Shown here piece by piece: positions 1 through 10,157 of a stretch of 64,000 bases of DNA. Location of the stretch: the NCBI RefSeq assembly GCF_010587385.1, contig NZ_CP047475.1:2108001-2172000 (forward strand), in the 5' to 3' direction. A model generated the notes under the pieces. The model was not told the origin of the DNA. It saw only the letters and a program-made list of their open reading frames with translations, and made no database searches. This DNA is from Vibrio astriarenae (GTDB taxonomy: Bacteria > Pseudomonadota > Gammaproteobacteria > Enterobacterales > Vibrionaceae). Positions within the stretch are counted from its first letter, which is position 1. The number at the start of each line of letters is the position of its first letter. A program made the translations under genes and the position numbers.

Positions 1-32
1 AGGTTTTGCTGATGTTATGACAGCTTAATAAA

Positions 33-1238
33 TTACTCATAACGAAGGGCCTCTGCCGGTTTTTCTGATGATGCACGATAAGATGGATAAACGGTTGCGA
101 GTAGACTCAACGCAATCGCCAGTAGAATAACGCTAATAATTTGCAGTGGCTGAATCAATACTGGCAACGAGCCACCTAGCGTAAATAGTTCAACACCTAG
201 CATTTGCATGAGTGGATTAAGATTCTGTGCCAATATGACCCCTAAACCGCCGCCAACAACGGCTCCAACAATGCCAGAACTTGCCCCCTGCACCATAAAA
301 ATGGCCATGATTTTTGCTGATGTCATGCCTTGGGTTTTCAAGATGGCGACTTCCGACTGTTTCTCCATGACCACCATAATCAAGGCTGAAATGATATTGA
401 ACGCCGCTACGCCAACAATAAGCCCGAGCATTAGGCCCATCATGTTCTTTTCCATTTTCACCGCTTGGAAAAGCTCACCTCTCTGCTCTCGCCAATCGCT
501 CCATACCCAACCATCAGGTAGCGCTTTCTGACTTAAATCGGAGACAATAAACGGGTCATCAAAGTAAAGACGCCAACCAGATACGGTTTCTTTAGGTAAG
601 CGCATTAAACGCGTCGCGTCTTCAAGGTTTGTAATCACAAGCTGCTTATCTATGTCGGAACCCGTATTGAACAACCCAACCACTGTGAAATTACGTTGGC
701 TTGGGATACGCCCTAGTGGAGTAAATTGACTTGCACTGGTCACCATAAGGCGGACTTTATCTCCCATAGACACATTGAGCTCTCTCGCCAATGAATGCCC
801 TAAAAACACGCCGTACTCTCCAGCGTTAAGGTGGGACATGTGACCAGTAACAAGATGCTGGGCGACAGGGTTTTCCGAGTCAGATTCAATGCCAACCATC
901 ATGGCGACACCCAGTCCCTCAGAGCTCTGTATGACCGCCTCACTACGGGCAATGGGCTGCGCTTGATATGGCGTGAGAGCGGAAATAAAATCTGGCACCC
1001 CTTCCGTTGTCGAGGTCTTGCCACCTTCTTGACTGACCACCGCTTGTGGTAACACGCCAAGCATGCGTCCTTTCAGTTGGTTTTCAAAACCATTCATGAC
1101 TGAAAGGACGGTGACAAGCGACATCACACCAATAGTGATGCCTGCAGTTGACATAAACGAGACAAAGCGACCGAAACGGTCACCACTTCTCCCTCGCAAG
1201 TAGCGCAAACCGATAAAAAGGGAAACTGGATGAAACAT
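33..1238 (-). CDS. lolC: Lipoprotein-releasing ABC transporter permease LolC
   Basis: Inner-membrane permease of the LolCDE machine, which extracts mature lipoproteins from the inner membrane and hands them to LolA. The 401-residue protein has the family layout: a short cytoplasmic N-terminus, a membrane segment at about residues 24-48, a large periplasmic domain, and three membrane segments in the last 140 residues (FtsX/MacB fold). It is the first gene of a leftward transcription unit, divergent from a PilZ gene; lolD and lolE should follow beyond the window edge. First position in the unit favours LolC over the paralogue LolE. The start is an ATG preceded by a modest GGAC ribosome site. 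Confidence 0.88.
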   Translation of the reverse strand: MFHPVSLFIGLRYLRGRSGDRFGRFVSFMSTAGITIGVMSLVTVLSVMNGFENQLKGRMLGVLPQAVVSQEGGKTSTTEGVPDFISALTPYQAQPIARSEAVIQSSEGLGVAMMVGIESDSENPVAQHLVTGHMSHLNAGEYGVFLGHSLARELNVSMGDKVRLMVTSASQFTPLGRIPSQRNFTVVGLFNTGSDIDKQLVITNLEDATRLMRLPKETVSGWRLYFDDPFIVSDLSQKALPDGWVWSDWREQRGELFQAVKMEKNMMGLMLGLIVGVAAFNIISALIMVVMEKQSEVAILKTQGMTSAKIMAIFMVQGASSGIVGAVVGGGLGVILAQNLNPLMQMLGVELFTLGGSLPVLIQPLQIISVILLAIALSLLATVYPSYRASSEKPAEALRYE

Positions 1239-1506
1239 AGACGTCCATGACGATAATTTGAGAACTCTACTCTAAACGTAATTGCGCATAGGGTGTAGCC
1301 CAAAACCTGCAAAAATTCCCAAATCTTGACAACTTACCGAATAAAACCACACTAAATAATCAATACTATCTACACATCATGCAAAGTGATCATCGTTGTG
1401 GTCACAGCGTAACCAAATACTCACGAGCTATGCTTGATCATGATTGAAACCACTTCGGTGGCTCGCTAACATGTCGGCACTAGGACTATTACAAGGGACA
1501 TGGTTT

Positions 1507-2079
1507 ATGTCAGAGCAAGAGTTTTTCACCGTCCACCATGCGATGAAAGCCAACGTAGAACCGCTCGCTACCAATTTTCACTTTCCAACGATGGATGAGC
1601 TCGAGGCAGAGACACCTGCGCCATTTATTGTAGCAAGTGAGTTTTCTCGCCTTGACCCACTGCAAGAAAGTGCAAGAACCGAACTCAAAAACTCTGACTT
1701 GCGCCATGTCATCGAGCTTTTAGACACACAAAACGCCAAGCTCAATTTATTACTTGGCTATATGCTATCGCAGCAAGACGATCCTCAATTTGCAGTCACC
1801 ACTAAATCATTCGGCGCGAGTCGATTCACTTACGTCTCAAGCACCAACATCGATATTGCCACACCACTGCGGGCCAAGCTGTTCCTAGAACATCCTGCAG
1901 CCGCTATCTATTGCTATGGTGAGGTGACTCAGTGCGAGCCACATTCGGAGGCTGGCTACCTTGTGCAGGTGAAATTTGTTCGACTGAAAGAAACAGACCA
2001 AGACATGCTGATTAAAGCGGCTCTACATCAACAGCAAAAATTACTCCGCCAGCGCTCACTTGAACGAGGCGACACTTAA
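1507..2079 (+). CDS. PilZ-domain protein
   Basis: Probable cyclic-di-GMP-related PilZ protein of 190 residues. The C-terminal 100 residues read like a PilZ beta-barrel (a segment around LFLEHPAAAIYCYGEVTQCE followed by a V-K-F strand), while the N-terminal half is the helical extension seen in Vibrio PilZ proteins located beside mfd. The reading frame is open further upstream, but the ATG chosen has an AGGGA ribosome site about 7 nt before it and the upstream residues do not look like protein. It ends 4 nt before the mfd ATG, so the two are probably co-transcribed. I do not see a clear RxxxR c-di-GMP motif, so ligand binding is uncertain. Confidence 0.7.
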   Translation: MSEQEFFTVHHAMKANVEPLATNFHFPTMDELEAETPAPFIVASEFSRLDPLQESARTELKNSDLRHVIELLDTQNAKLNLLLGYMLSQQDDPQFAVTTKSFGASRFTYVSSTNIDIATPLRAKLFLEHPAAAIYCYGEVTQCEPHSEAGYLVQVKFVRLKETDQDMLIKAALHQQQKLLRQRSLERGDT

Positions 2080-2083
2080 TACT

Positions 2084-5000
2084 ATGACATCACAAACACT
2101 CCTCTCTCTTGAGCTGCCAAATGGCGCAGGAGACAATAAATACTACGGAAACCTACTTGGCTCGGGGTTAGCGCTGACGGTTGCAGAACTTGCTAGCCAG
2201 AAGGGCAAGCACAACCTGGTCGTCGTACCTGACCCTCAAACTGCACTTAAACTGCAGCAAGAAATAGAGCAGTTCTATTTAGGCTCCGTGAATATCTTCC
2301 CAGATTGGGAAACACTGCCTTATGATAACTTCTCGCCACATGAAGAGATCATTTCAGACCGTATCTCTTGTCTGTATCAACTGCCAACACAAAGCTCCGG
2401 CATTACCATTGTCCCGGTGAGCACGCTGCTCCAAAGACAATCTCCTCGTGACTTTTTGCTTCAGCACACCTTAATGGTCAAGCAAGGCGATAACTTCTCA
2501 CTTGAAAAGCTACGCATGCAGCTTGAGAAATCAGGCTATCGTCATAGTGACCAAGTCTTTAGTCCCGGTGAATACGCGAGTCGTGGCTCGATCATTGATC
2601 TCTTTCCTATGGGTAGCAATGCACCCTATCGGATTGATTTTTTTGACGATGAGATTGATACCATTCGAACGTTTGATCCTGAAAATCAGCGTTCCATAGA
2701 AGATGTCAAAGAGATTCGCCTGCTGCCTGCGCACGAATTCCCAACCAGCAACGAAGCGATTGAGGACTTTCGTATTCGTTGGCGCCAGCAGTTTGAAGCT
2801 CGTCGCGAGCCAGAGAGTATCTACATGCAGGTATCAAAAGGCACTTGGCCTGCTGGTATCGAATATTGGCAACCGCTGTTTTTTGATCACACCGAAACCT
2901 TGTTTGATTATCTGCCAGATGACACGCAGCTGATCACTATTGGTGACATCGAAACAGGTATCGATAGTTTCCTTGCCGACGTTGAGCATCGTTACGATCA
3001 GCGCAGTATTGATCCGTTAAGGCCACTGCTTAAGCCTGAAGTTCTCTGGCTTAAAAAGGACGAGCTGTTTGCTCACCTAAAAACGCTTGGTGTCGCAAGA
3101 CTCTCTGTTGAACCCGCGGCTGAGAAGCAAGGACGATTCAATCCAGAGTTCAGTTCACTGCCCGACCTTGCCGCGAAACCACAAAACAAAGAGCCACTGG
3201 CTAGCCTGCGTCAGTTCATCGAGGGCTTTACGGGCCGAGTCATTTTCTCTGTAGAGTCTGAAGGTCGCCGCGAGGCGTTGCTCGAACTCTTACAGCCTAT
3301 TAAGCTCAAGCCAACACCGTGTGATAGCTTTGAACAAGCCTTGGGCAGCAGTAAAAAAGCCAGCCTAGTACTCGGCGCAAGTGAAAAAGGCTTTATCTTC
3401 GGCAATGACCAAATAGCGTTCATCTGTGAAAGTGACCTGCTTGGTGACCGCGTCATTCAACGTCGTAAAAAAGATCGCCGTAATACCAATAGTGATGCGG
3501 TTATTCGTAACCTTGCAGAGCTCAAGCCGGGCCAGCCCGTTGTCCATATTGACCATGGTATTGGTCGCTACCTTGGCCTTCAAACTCTTGAAGCTGGTGG
3601 TATGACAACCGAATACGTCACGCTTGAGTATCAGAATGATGCCAAGCTTTACGTCCCAGTTGCGTCACTCAACCTCATTAGCCGATACTCCGGTGGCGCT
3701 GAAGAATCTGCCCCACTCCACAAATTGGGTGGTGATGCCTGGAGTAAAGCACGTCGTAAAGCGGCAGAGAAAGTTCGTGATGTCGCGGCTGAGCTTTTGG
3801 ATGTTTATGCCAAACGTGAGTTAAAACCTGGCTATAAATTTGCACTCGATAGAGGCCAATATGCAACCTTCAAATCGAGCTTCCCGTTTGAAGAGACCGA
3901 TGACCAAGCGATGGCCATCAATGCGGTACTCTCTGATATGTGTCAAGCCAAAGCAATGGATCGCCTGGTTTGTGGTGATGTTGGCTTTGGTAAAACAGAA
4001 GTGGCGATGCGCGCTGCGTTTGTCTCAACGGACAATGGCAAACAAGTGGCGGTTTTAGTGCCAACAACACTGCTCGCACAGCAGCACTTTGAGAATTTCC
4101 GTGACCGCTTTGCTAACCTACCTATTCGCGTAGAGGTGTTATCTCGCTTTAAATCTGCCAAGGAGCAAAAGCAGATCCTTGCTGATGTTGCTGAGGGTAA
4201 AGTCGATATTGTGGTAGGCACACATAAACTGATCACCAGTGACATTCAATTTAAAGACCTAGGTTTACTGGTTGTCGATGAAGAGCATCGCTTTGGGGTA
4301 CGCCAGAAAGAGAAAGTGAAAGCGATGCGTGCGGATGTTGATATCCTGACGCTCACTGCAACACCTATTCCACGCACACTCAACATGGCGATGAGTGGTA
4401 TGCGCGATCTCTCTATCATTGCTACGCCACCAGCACGTCGCCTTTCAATCAAAACTTTCGTGCGCGAAAAAGACGATGCGGTAGTCAGAGAGGCGGTGCT
4501 GCGAGAAATCATGCGCGGTGGTCAGGTGTACTTCCTGCACAATAATGTCGAGACCATTGAAAAGGTGGCTGCCGATCTTGCCAACCTTATCCCAGAAGCA
4601 CGCGTGGTCACTGCACACGGTCAAATGCGTGAACGTGACCTGGAGAAAGTGATGAATGATTTTTATCATCAGCGCTTTAATCTCTTGGTTTGTACGACCA
4701 TCATCGAAACCGGTATCGATGTACCGACAGCAAACACAATCATTATGGATCGCGCCGACCGTCTTGGTCTTGCACAGTTGCACCAACTGCGTGGCCGTGT
4801 GGGTCGCTCCCACCATCAAGCTTATGCTTATTTGCTGACGCCGCACCCTAAAGCCCTAAGTAAAGACGCCGTAAAACGTCTCGATGCCATCGCCTCTCTC
4901 GAAGATTTGGGCGCGGGCTTCACCCTAGCAACCCACGACCTTGAAATACGTGGTGCAGGTGAACTGCTCGGTGATGAACAAAGTGGTCAGATCCAATCCG

Positions 5001-5542
5001 TTGGCTTCACTTTATACATGGAAATGCTCGAGCAAGCGGTTGAAGCATTGAAAGAAGGGAAAGAACCGTCCCTTGATGAGCTGTTGCGAGAGCAAACCGA
5101 AGTAGAGATGCGCCTGCCTGCCCTGCTGCCGGACGATTACATTCCAGACGTCAACACACGCCTGTCAATGTATAAGCAAATTGCGAGTGTTGAGTCCGAT
5201 GCCGAATTAGCAGAGCTAAAAGTCGAACTGATTGACCGTTTTGGCGTATTGCCAGATGCCACTAAGAATCTTCTTAAAGTGTCTGAGTTAAAACTGAATG
5301 CAGCAAAACTCAAAGTGAAGAAGATTGAAGCTCATGAGAAAGGGGGCTACATCGAATTCTATCCAGACGCTGACATAAACCCAGCTTTCTTGGTTAAACT
5401 ACTTCAATCACAGCCAAAGCAGTTCGGCATGGAAGGACCAACAAAGTTCAAGTTCGTATTGCCATTGACTGACCGCAGAGAGCGCTTGAAATTTGTGAAA
5501 AACATGCTGGATGAATTTGCCCAAAATCGACTACCAGCATAG
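2084..5542 (+). CDS. mfd: Transcription-repair coupling factor Mfd
   Basis: ATP-dependent translocase that removes RNA polymerase stalled at DNA lesions and recruits UvrA. The length of 1152 residues matches the family. In order: a UvrB-like N-terminal module with the motif DWETLPYDNFSPHEE, the RNA-polymerase-interacting (CarD-like) domain near residue 480-540 (PVVHIDHGIGRYLGL), and a RecG-type helicase with Walker A GDVGFGKTE and the DEEH box in VVDEEHRFG, then the regulatory C-terminal domain. The ATG follows the PilZ stop by 4 nt with a GAGGCGA site 11 nt upstream; a TTG 24 nt earlier lies inside the PilZ gene and is less likely. Confidence 0.97.
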   Translation: MTSQTLLSLELPNGAGDNKYYGNLLGSGLALTVAELASQKGKHNLVVVPDPQTALKLQQEIEQFYLGSVNIFPDWETLPYDNFSPHEEIISDRISCLYQLPTQSSGITIVPVSTLLQRQSPRDFLLQHTLMVKQGDNFSLEKLRMQLEKSGYRHSDQVFSPGEYASRGSIIDLFPMGSNAPYRIDFFDDEIDTIRTFDPENQRSIEDVKEIRLLPAHEFPTSNEAIEDFRIRWRQQFEARREPESIYMQVSKGTWPAGIEYWQPLFFDHTETLFDYLPDDTQLITIGDIETGIDSFLADVEHRYDQRSIDPLRPLLKPEVLWLKKDELFAHLKTLGVARLSVEPAAEKQGRFNPEFSSLPDLAAKPQNKEPLASLRQFIEGFTGRVIFSVESEGRREALLELLQPIKLKPTPCDSFEQALGSSKKASLVLGASEKGFIFGNDQIAFICESDLLGDRVIQRRKKDRRNTNSDAVIRNLAELKPGQPVVHIDHGIGRYLGLQTLEAGGMTTEYVTLEYQNDAKLYVPVASLNLISRYSGGAEESAPLHKLGGDAWSKARRKAAEKVRDVAAELLDVYAKRELKPGYKFALDRGQYATFKSSFPFEETDDQAMAINAVLSDMCQAKAMDRLVCGDVGFGKTEVAMRAAFVSTDNGKQVAVLVPTTLLAQQHFENFRDRFANLPIRVEVLSRFKSAKEQKQILADVAEGKVDIVVGTHKLITSDIQFKDLGLLVVDEEHRFGVRQKEKVKAMRADVDILTLTATPIPRTLNMAMSGMRDLSIIATPPARRLSIKTFVREKDDAVVREAVLREIMRGGQVYFLHNNVETIEKVAADLANLIPEARVVTAHGQMRERDLEKVMNDFYHQRFNLLVCTTIIETGIDVPTANTIIMDRADRLGLAQLHQLRGRVGRSHHQAYAYLLTPHPKALSKDAVKRLDAIASLEDLGAGFTLATHDLEIRGAGELLGDEQSGQIQSVGFTLYMEMLEQAVEALKEGKEPSLDELLREQTEVEMRLPALLPDDYIPDVNTRLSMYKQIASVESDAELAELKVELIDRFGVLPDATKNLLKVSELKLNAAKLKVKKIEAHEKGGYIEFYPDADINPAFLVKLLQSQPKQFGMEGPTKFKFVLPLTDRRERLKFVKNMLDEFAQNRLPA

Positions 5543-5577
5543 TGAATCGGCCGTTTAGGCTTATAAGCTGTTATTGC

Positions 5578-5619
5578 CTATACCCAAGAACCTGACATTA
5601 ATGAAAGACTTGGGTATAG
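5578..5619. repeat. Long-loop 11-bp inverted repeat after mfd
   Basis: Perfect inverted repeat, CTATACCCAAG at 5578-5588 and CTTGGGTATAG at 5609-5619, separated by 20 nt. There is no T-run after it, so it is not a typical intrinsic terminator. Short palindromic elements of this kind are common between genes in Vibrio. Confidence 0.6.
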
Positions 5620-5682
5620 TTACTAATAATTGTGGTGAGCGAGCAAAGTGACTCACCTTGTTCACCGACTTACGGAGTAATG

Positions 5683-6459
5683 ATGAACAAACTGATCCCA
5701 TTTCTACTTCTTCTAGTGTCTATGCCTAGCATGGCACAACGAGAATTCGATATAGAAGTGATCGTATTCAAACGTTCAGTGAACCCAGAGCAAACTACGG
5801 AAGCCTGGCCAAATAGCCTTCCAGAGATCAATATGAGTAATGCAGGTAGCCTTGCAAATGCTCAATATCGCAGCAATAAAGGGGTAACTCTACTTCCAGC
5901 CTCTAGCTATGAGTTGACACCTCAGGTCGATGACCTCCGTCGTCATGCAGGTTTTTCAGTACTGCTACACACCGCTTGGCGTCAAGATGATCGCGGCCGT
6001 GCTTCAGCGCCAGTGTTCAGGATCAAGGGTGGAAAAGACTACTCTGGCTCGTATATGCCTGATGGCTCTGTCTACTCTGATCAACTTGTAGAGTCTCCGG
6101 TCGATGATGTGGTTGAGCAAAGTGTCGCCAGTCCACTTTACGAGCTTGACGGCAAGTTACAAATCTATGTTCAGCACTATCTGTTTGCAGAAGCGGAATT
6201 CGACCTTAAACGCCCTAGCGTGCGTGAAGTGGTTGTCGAAACCACCGAATATGTTGAGCCTACAGAAGATCAGCAGGGCGACAGTGTGGTTGCTGGCAAT
6301 ATGCAGCAAATTGAGTACACCACAGAAGTAGAGAAGTTCTTAAAATCTTATCGCCTAGACCAAAAACGTCGTATGCGCAGTGGTGAAATTCATTACTTTG
6401 ATCATCCTCTTATGGGTATGATCATTCAGGTTCGCCGCGCACCCACTAATGAGTCCTGA
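5683..6459 (+). CDS. csiV: CsiV-family periplasmic protein
   Basis: Periplasmic, peptidoglycan-associated protein. In V. cholerae CsiV supports LpoA/PBP1A cell-wall synthesis and cell shape; that role is taken from the family. The 258-residue product has a clear signal peptide (MNKLIPFLLLLVSMPSMAQ) followed by REFDIEVIVFKR, the typical start of the mature CsiV domain. Two ATGs are adjacent; the second is chosen because the GGAG site lies 5 nt upstream of it and only 2 nt before the first. The 3' end overlaps the next gene by 11 nt, so the two are probably translated together. Confidence 0.82.
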   Translation: MNKLIPFLLLLVSMPSMAQREFDIEVIVFKRSVNPEQTTEAWPNSLPEINMSNAGSLANAQYRSNKGVTLLPASSYELTPQVDDLRRHAGFSVLLHTAWRQDDRGRASAPVFRIKGGKDYSGSYMPDGSVYSDQLVESPVDDVVEQSVASPLYELDGKLQIYVQHYLFAEAEFDLKRPSVREVVVETTEYVEPTEDQQGDSVVAGNMQQIEYTTEVEKFLKSYRLDQKRRMRSGEIHYFDHPLMGMIIQVRRAPTNES

Positions 6460-6985
6460 TTTTTCAATCATTACCGACTCGCTCGAACTCAAGCTGCTCA
6501 GCGATAACGACGCTGAGCAGCTTCAATCTCTCATCTGCCACTCCCCTTCTCTGCACCAATGGATTGATTGGTGTCAGCCCGACTTTTCGCTTGAACAAGC
6601 ACAGAGGTTTATCTACGAAACCCGGCTTAATTGGGTAAAAAGTAGTGCCTATGGCTTTGGTGTTTTCGCTCGACAAAACAAAGATCTGGTGGGTATGGTG
6701 GTCATAAACGAGTTGTACCACACGTTCAATATGGTCTCGATTGGCTATTGGGTTGCCGACCAATATCAGAATCAGGGATTGGGCAAAAAGTCCGTAACCG
6801 CATTGGTTAACTTCTGTTTTGAAATGCTCAAAGTCACTCGTATCGAGGCGGTGTGTGACCCTTGCAATAGCGTCAGTCGACAACTCATTGAGCGTTGTGG
6901 TGGACAATTTGAAACCATAGCTAGGAACCGATATATCTATGAAAACCGCGCGTATGATGGTGCGGTTTACTCAATAATCCCTTAA
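6449..6985 (+). CDS. GNAT-family N-acetyltransferase, RimJ/RimL type
   Basis: Acetyl-CoA-dependent N-acetyltransferase of 178 residues. The acetyl-CoA pyrophosphate loop is visible as QYQNQGLGKKS at about residues 110-120, preceded by the beta-strand region VSIGYWVADQ, and the C-terminus has the usual NSVSRQLIERCGG helix. The architecture resembles RimL/RimJ, which acetylate ribosomal protein N-termini, but the substrate here cannot be read from sequence. It starts inside the csiV 3' end (11-nt overlap) and is followed after 10 nt by an SDR gene, so csiV, this gene and the SDR may form one operon. Confidence 0.75.
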   Translation: MSPDFSIITDSLELKLLSDNDAEQLQSLICHSPSLHQWIDWCQPDFSLEQAQRFIYETRLNWVKSSAYGFGVFARQNKDLVGMVVINELYHTFNMVSIGYWVADQYQNQGLGKKSVTALVNFCFEMLKVTRIEAVCDPCNSVSRQLIERCGGQFETIARNRYIYENRAYDGAVYSIIP

Positions 6986-6995
6986 GGACAATACG

Positions 6996-7682
6996 ATGAA
7001 GCATATTGTGATCACTGGTGGCAACCGCGGTATCGGGTTAGCACTGGTAAAAGAGTACCTTTCTCAATCCGCTCAAGTCTCGGTGACTTATCGAACGATG
7101 GAATCGTCACTTGAGCTTTTAGAGTTAGCCGATAGCAATCAAAACCTCACCTGCTACCAGCTCGACGTAACCGACTATGAGGCCGTCACACAGTTTGCAA
7201 CCCACTTGAGCCCCATCGATATATTAATTAATAATGCTGGCTACTATGGTCCCAAAGGCTATGGATTTGGTCATACCGACGTGGCTGAATGGCGCAAAGT
7301 ATTCGAGATCAACGCCATTGCCCCACTTAAGTTGGTTGAAGCTCTTTATCCACTGCTGGAAAAAGCCCAAGATAAAAAAATCATGTGCCTCTCCTCAAAG
7401 GTCGGCAGTATGACTGAAAATACATCTGGGGGCGGGTACATTTACCGCTCTTCCAAAGCCGCGCTCAACTCAGTAGTGAAAAGTCTGAGCAACGATCTCT
7501 CCTCATCGCACTATACTGTTCTCGCTCTACACCCAGGGTGGGTTCAGACTGAAATGGGTGGGCCGAATGCACTCATCACGACAAAACAAAGTGCGCAAGG
7601 GCTAGTGGAGGTCATTGCATCATCGAGCTCAAAGGACTCTGGACGCTTCCTGAACTACGACGGCAATGAACTGCCTTGGTAA
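6996..7682 (+). CDS. Short-chain dehydrogenase/reductase (C-factor-like)
   Basis: NAD(P)-dependent oxidoreductase of the classical SDR family, 228 residues. The nucleotide-binding loop TGGNRGIG is at residues 7-14, the NNAG motif near residue 75, a catalytic Ser in the LSSK segment, and the active-site Y-x-x-x-K in YRSSK near residue 149. All key residues are present, so it should be active, unlike the degenerate SDR at 12083. The ATG lies 10 nt after the acetyltransferase stop and follows a TAAGGA ribosome site. The substrate is unknown. Confidence 0.78.
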   Translation: MKHIVITGGNRGIGLALVKEYLSQSAQVSVTYRTMESSLELLELADSNQNLTCYQLDVTDYEAVTQFATHLSPIDILINNAGYYGPKGYGFGHTDVAEWRKVFEINAIAPLKLVEALYPLLEKAQDKKIMCLSSKVGSMTENTSGGGYIYRSSKAALNSVVKSLSNDLSSSHYTVLALHPGWVQTEMGGPNALITTKQSAQGLVEVIASSSSKDSGRFLNYDGNELPW

Positions 7683-7865
7683 CGAACAGAATGAACGCAG
7701 TTTCAATTTTGCACCACAACAAGTAATTTATTGATTCATTTATAATTAGTTGCCAACTGTCGAGATATAGCGAAAATTTGGCGCGAACGACAACGATATT
7801 GACTTGAAAATCTACCAATCTCTTCCATGATTATTGGGAATCAACCAATCGGATGGAGACAAACG

Positions 7866-8072
7866 ATGGCGGCAGATAAAGACCTAGTTAATTTTAGTCA
7901 AGACCATGAGTTGAACTACTGCCTACGCAGTGCGGGAAAACGTCAAACCAAAGCCAACAGGGAAGCACTGATTGGCTTAGGTAGGCAGGTAAAGCAAGAC
8001 TTAGGTAAACGTGTCTTGACTCAAACCGATGTCAGTAGCGCAATCAAAGGCAATGACCAGCTCTTTGAGTAG
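7866..8072 (+). CDS. Small conserved-type hypothetical protein
   Basis: Predicted soluble, charged protein of 68 residues with no motif that I recognise. The frame is open further upstream, but the ATG used has a GGAGA site 6 nt before it, which makes it a convincing translation start. The sequence is rich in Lys, Gln and Asp with no membrane segment. It sits between the SDR gene and the convergent topB gene, with about 180 nt of separate upstream sequence, so it is probably transcribed on its own. Confidence 0.55.
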   Translation: MAADKDLVNFSQDHELNYCLRSAGKRQTKANREALIGLGRQVKQDLGKRVLTQTDVSSAIKGNDQLFE

Positions 8073-8129
8073 AGCAAGATAATGTTCAAGGGTGACAGCT
8101 CAGAAGTGGCTTGCTATTGCAGGCCATTT

Positions 8130-10061
8130 TTATTTCTTGGCTCTTTTCTTACCGCTGTATTTTCGTTTTTTGTAGGCAGGTCGCTCTACTGGTGGCAAGC
8201 TGCGTAGAGAGTCAGGCACTGGTGAAGTTTTGACAGTATTCATAAGCTGATCAAGCCGTTGGGTAAGATCATGCATAAATGGCTGATAGGCCTGCCCCTT
8301 CTCGGCAATACTCTGCAGTTGATGCTCCCAGTGTGCTGTCATGTCTGGATAGGTCGATTCTGATGGTAAAGCATGGATCAACCCTCTACCTGCTGGCGTG
8401 CTCAACACCTGTTTGCCTTGCCGTTTCAAAAGTTGGCGCTTAAACAAGGTATCCAAAATACCTGCGCGAGTCGCTTCAGTGCCAATGCCATCAGTATCAC
8501 GCAGTATCTTTTTAAGATCTTTATTCTCTACATAGCGTGCAATACCTGTCATCGCTTGCAAGAGAGTTGCTTCAGTGAAGTGGCGTGGCGGCTCGGTCTT
8601 TTTCTCGCTGATCTCACCTTCACGGCAAACCAGCCGTGTGCCTTTCGCTAAAGGTGGCACTTGGTCAACGCCACTGTCAGACTCCTCCACTTTGCCCATC
8701 AAGACCTTCCAACCTAATTCGATTAACTGACGGCCTTTGGCAATAAAGGTGCCTCCCGCAATATCAAACACAAGCTTGGCTTCTGCATACACCGCAGGGG
8801 GATAAAACTGCATTAAATATTGACGCGCAATCAAGTCGTAGACCTTGTTCTCATCGCCAGACATCACATTGCTCGATGCCTTTTTCGGTGTTGGGATAAT
8901 AGCGTGGTGCGCATCCACTTTGCTGTCATTCCAAGCCTTCGATTTGATTGACAAATCCGCCCCATTAACAGCGGATTGCATCTCTCGACTATTGTTTGCG
9001 ATCGCGTCACACACACTTCTTGCTTGCTTGAAATGGTCTTTCGGTAGATGACGGCTGTCCGAGCGTGGGTAAGTAATCAGCTTATGTTTTTCATAGAGCG
9101 CCTGACAGGTATCAAGCACACGTTGAGCACTCATACCAAAACGCTTAGCAGCATCAATCTGCAAGGCTGACAGGGAATAAGGTAAAGGCGCAAACTGCTT
9201 GGTTTGCTTCTGTTCTGAGTCTTGCACAATCGCCGGCTGACCTGCAATTCTCCCCGCAACGTTTTCTACCAGTTTCTTGTTGAGTACACGCCCCTCTTCG
9301 TCCATCCACGGCTGGCAAGCCTCGCTTGGCTTCCAGCGAGCGCGAATATCAAATGCTTTTCCGTCACGTTGATAAGGGATCAGTGCGTGCAGGGTGTAAT
9401 AATCTTTGGGAACAAAATTCTCAATCTCTTCGTCTCGGCGAACCACAAGTCCGAGCACTGGCGTTTGTACCCGCCCGACAGAAAGTACGCCTTGATATCC
9501 CGCTTGTTTACCGAGCAACGTATAGGCTCGTGACATGTTCATACCGTATAACCAATCCGCTCTTGAGCGAGCTAATGCGGAAACTGAAAGAGGAATGAAA
9601 TCACGATTGCTGCGCATGGAGCCTAATGCTCGCTTAACGGCCGGCAAGTTCAAATCACTGATTAATAGTCGCTGCGCCGCCGCTTTCTTTGTTTTCGAGA
9701 CTTTGCAGTAATCCAAGACTTCATCAACCAATAGCTGCCCTTCTCGATCAGGGTCTCCAGCATGGACGATCTCATTAGCACTCTTGAGTAACTTTCTTAC
9801 CACAGACAGCTGCTTGCTGGCAGTTTTACGCGGTCTTAGCTGCCACTCATTGGGAATGATAGGTAGGTCGGCTAAATTCCATTTTTTATAGCGCTCATCA
9901 TAGGCATCAGGTTCCACTTGCTCCAACAAGTGCCCAATACACCAGGTCACAATATCACTACCGCACTGAATATAACCCTCGCCCTTTTTTTGCGCCCCGG
10001 GCAACGCTGCTGCAATAGCGCGGCCAAGACTTGGTTTTTCAGCGATATAGAGACGAGACAT
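8130..10061 (-). CDS. topB: DNA topoisomerase III
   Basis: Type IA topoisomerase that decatenates DNA through a tyrosine-linked strand break. The 643-residue product begins [17 protein letters not shown], the start of the Toprim domain; the Toprim DPDREGQ motif is at about residue 104, and the active-site Tyr is in [12 protein letters not shown]. The C-terminus is very basic ([13 protein letters not shown]) rather than zinc-bearing, as expected for topo III. An ATG-type frame extends 33 nt upstream, but the chosen ATG has a GGAAG site and matches the family N-terminus. It is separated from grxD by a strong terminator and so has its own promoter. Confidence 0.95.
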   Translation of the reverse strand: MSRLYIAEKPSLGRAIAAALPGAQKKGEGYIQCGSDIVTWCIGHLLEQVEPDAYDERYKKWNLADLPIIPNEWQLRPRKTASKQLSVVRKLLKSANEIVHAGDPDREGQLLVDEVLDYCKVSKTKKAAAQRLLISDLNLPAVKRALGSMRSNRDFIPLSVSALARSRADWLYGMNMSRAYTLLGKQAGYQGVLSVGRVQTPVLGLVVRRDEEIENFVPKDYYTLHALIPYQRDGKAFDIRARWKPSEACQPWMDEEGRVLNKKLVENVAGRIAGQPAIVQDSEQKQTKQFAPLPYSLSALQIDAAKRFGMSAQRVLDTCQALYEKHKLITYPRSDSRHLPKDHFKQARSVCDAIANNSREMQSAVNGADLSIKSKAWNDSKVDAHHAIIPTPKKASSNVMSGDENKVYDLIARQYLMQFYPPAVYAEAKLVFDIAGGTFIAKGRQLIELGWKVLMGKVEESDSGVDQVPPLAKGTRLVCREGEISEKKTEPPRHFTEATLLQAMTGIARYVENKDLKKILRDTDGIGTEATRAGILDTLFKRQLLKRQGKQVLSTPAGRGLIHALPSESTYPDMTAHWEHQLQSIAEKGQAYQPFMHDLTQRLDQLMNTVKTSPVPDSLRSLPPVERPAYKKRKYSGKKRAKK

Positions 10062-10083
10062 AATGGCTTCCAGCACAAATAAA

Positions 10084-10111
10084 TAAGGCCACATTATCCA
10101 ATGTGGCCTTA
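10084..10111 (-). terminator. Intrinsic terminator of grxD
   Basis: A 12-bp perfect stem (TAAGGCCACATT / AATGTGGCCTTA) with a 4-nt loop. Read on the minus strand it is followed by a T-rich tail (TTTATTTG), placing it as the grxD terminator. It overlaps the topB promoter region. Confidence 0.75.
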
Positions 10112-10157
10112 TAAAATCAACTAATAACTGTATCTACATACAGTCATTAAATGCAAT

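Noticed and set aside
7612..7818. 68-residue minus-strand ORF between the SDR gene and the small unknown gene
   Set aside because: It overlaps the SDR 3' end in antisense and has no ribosome site.
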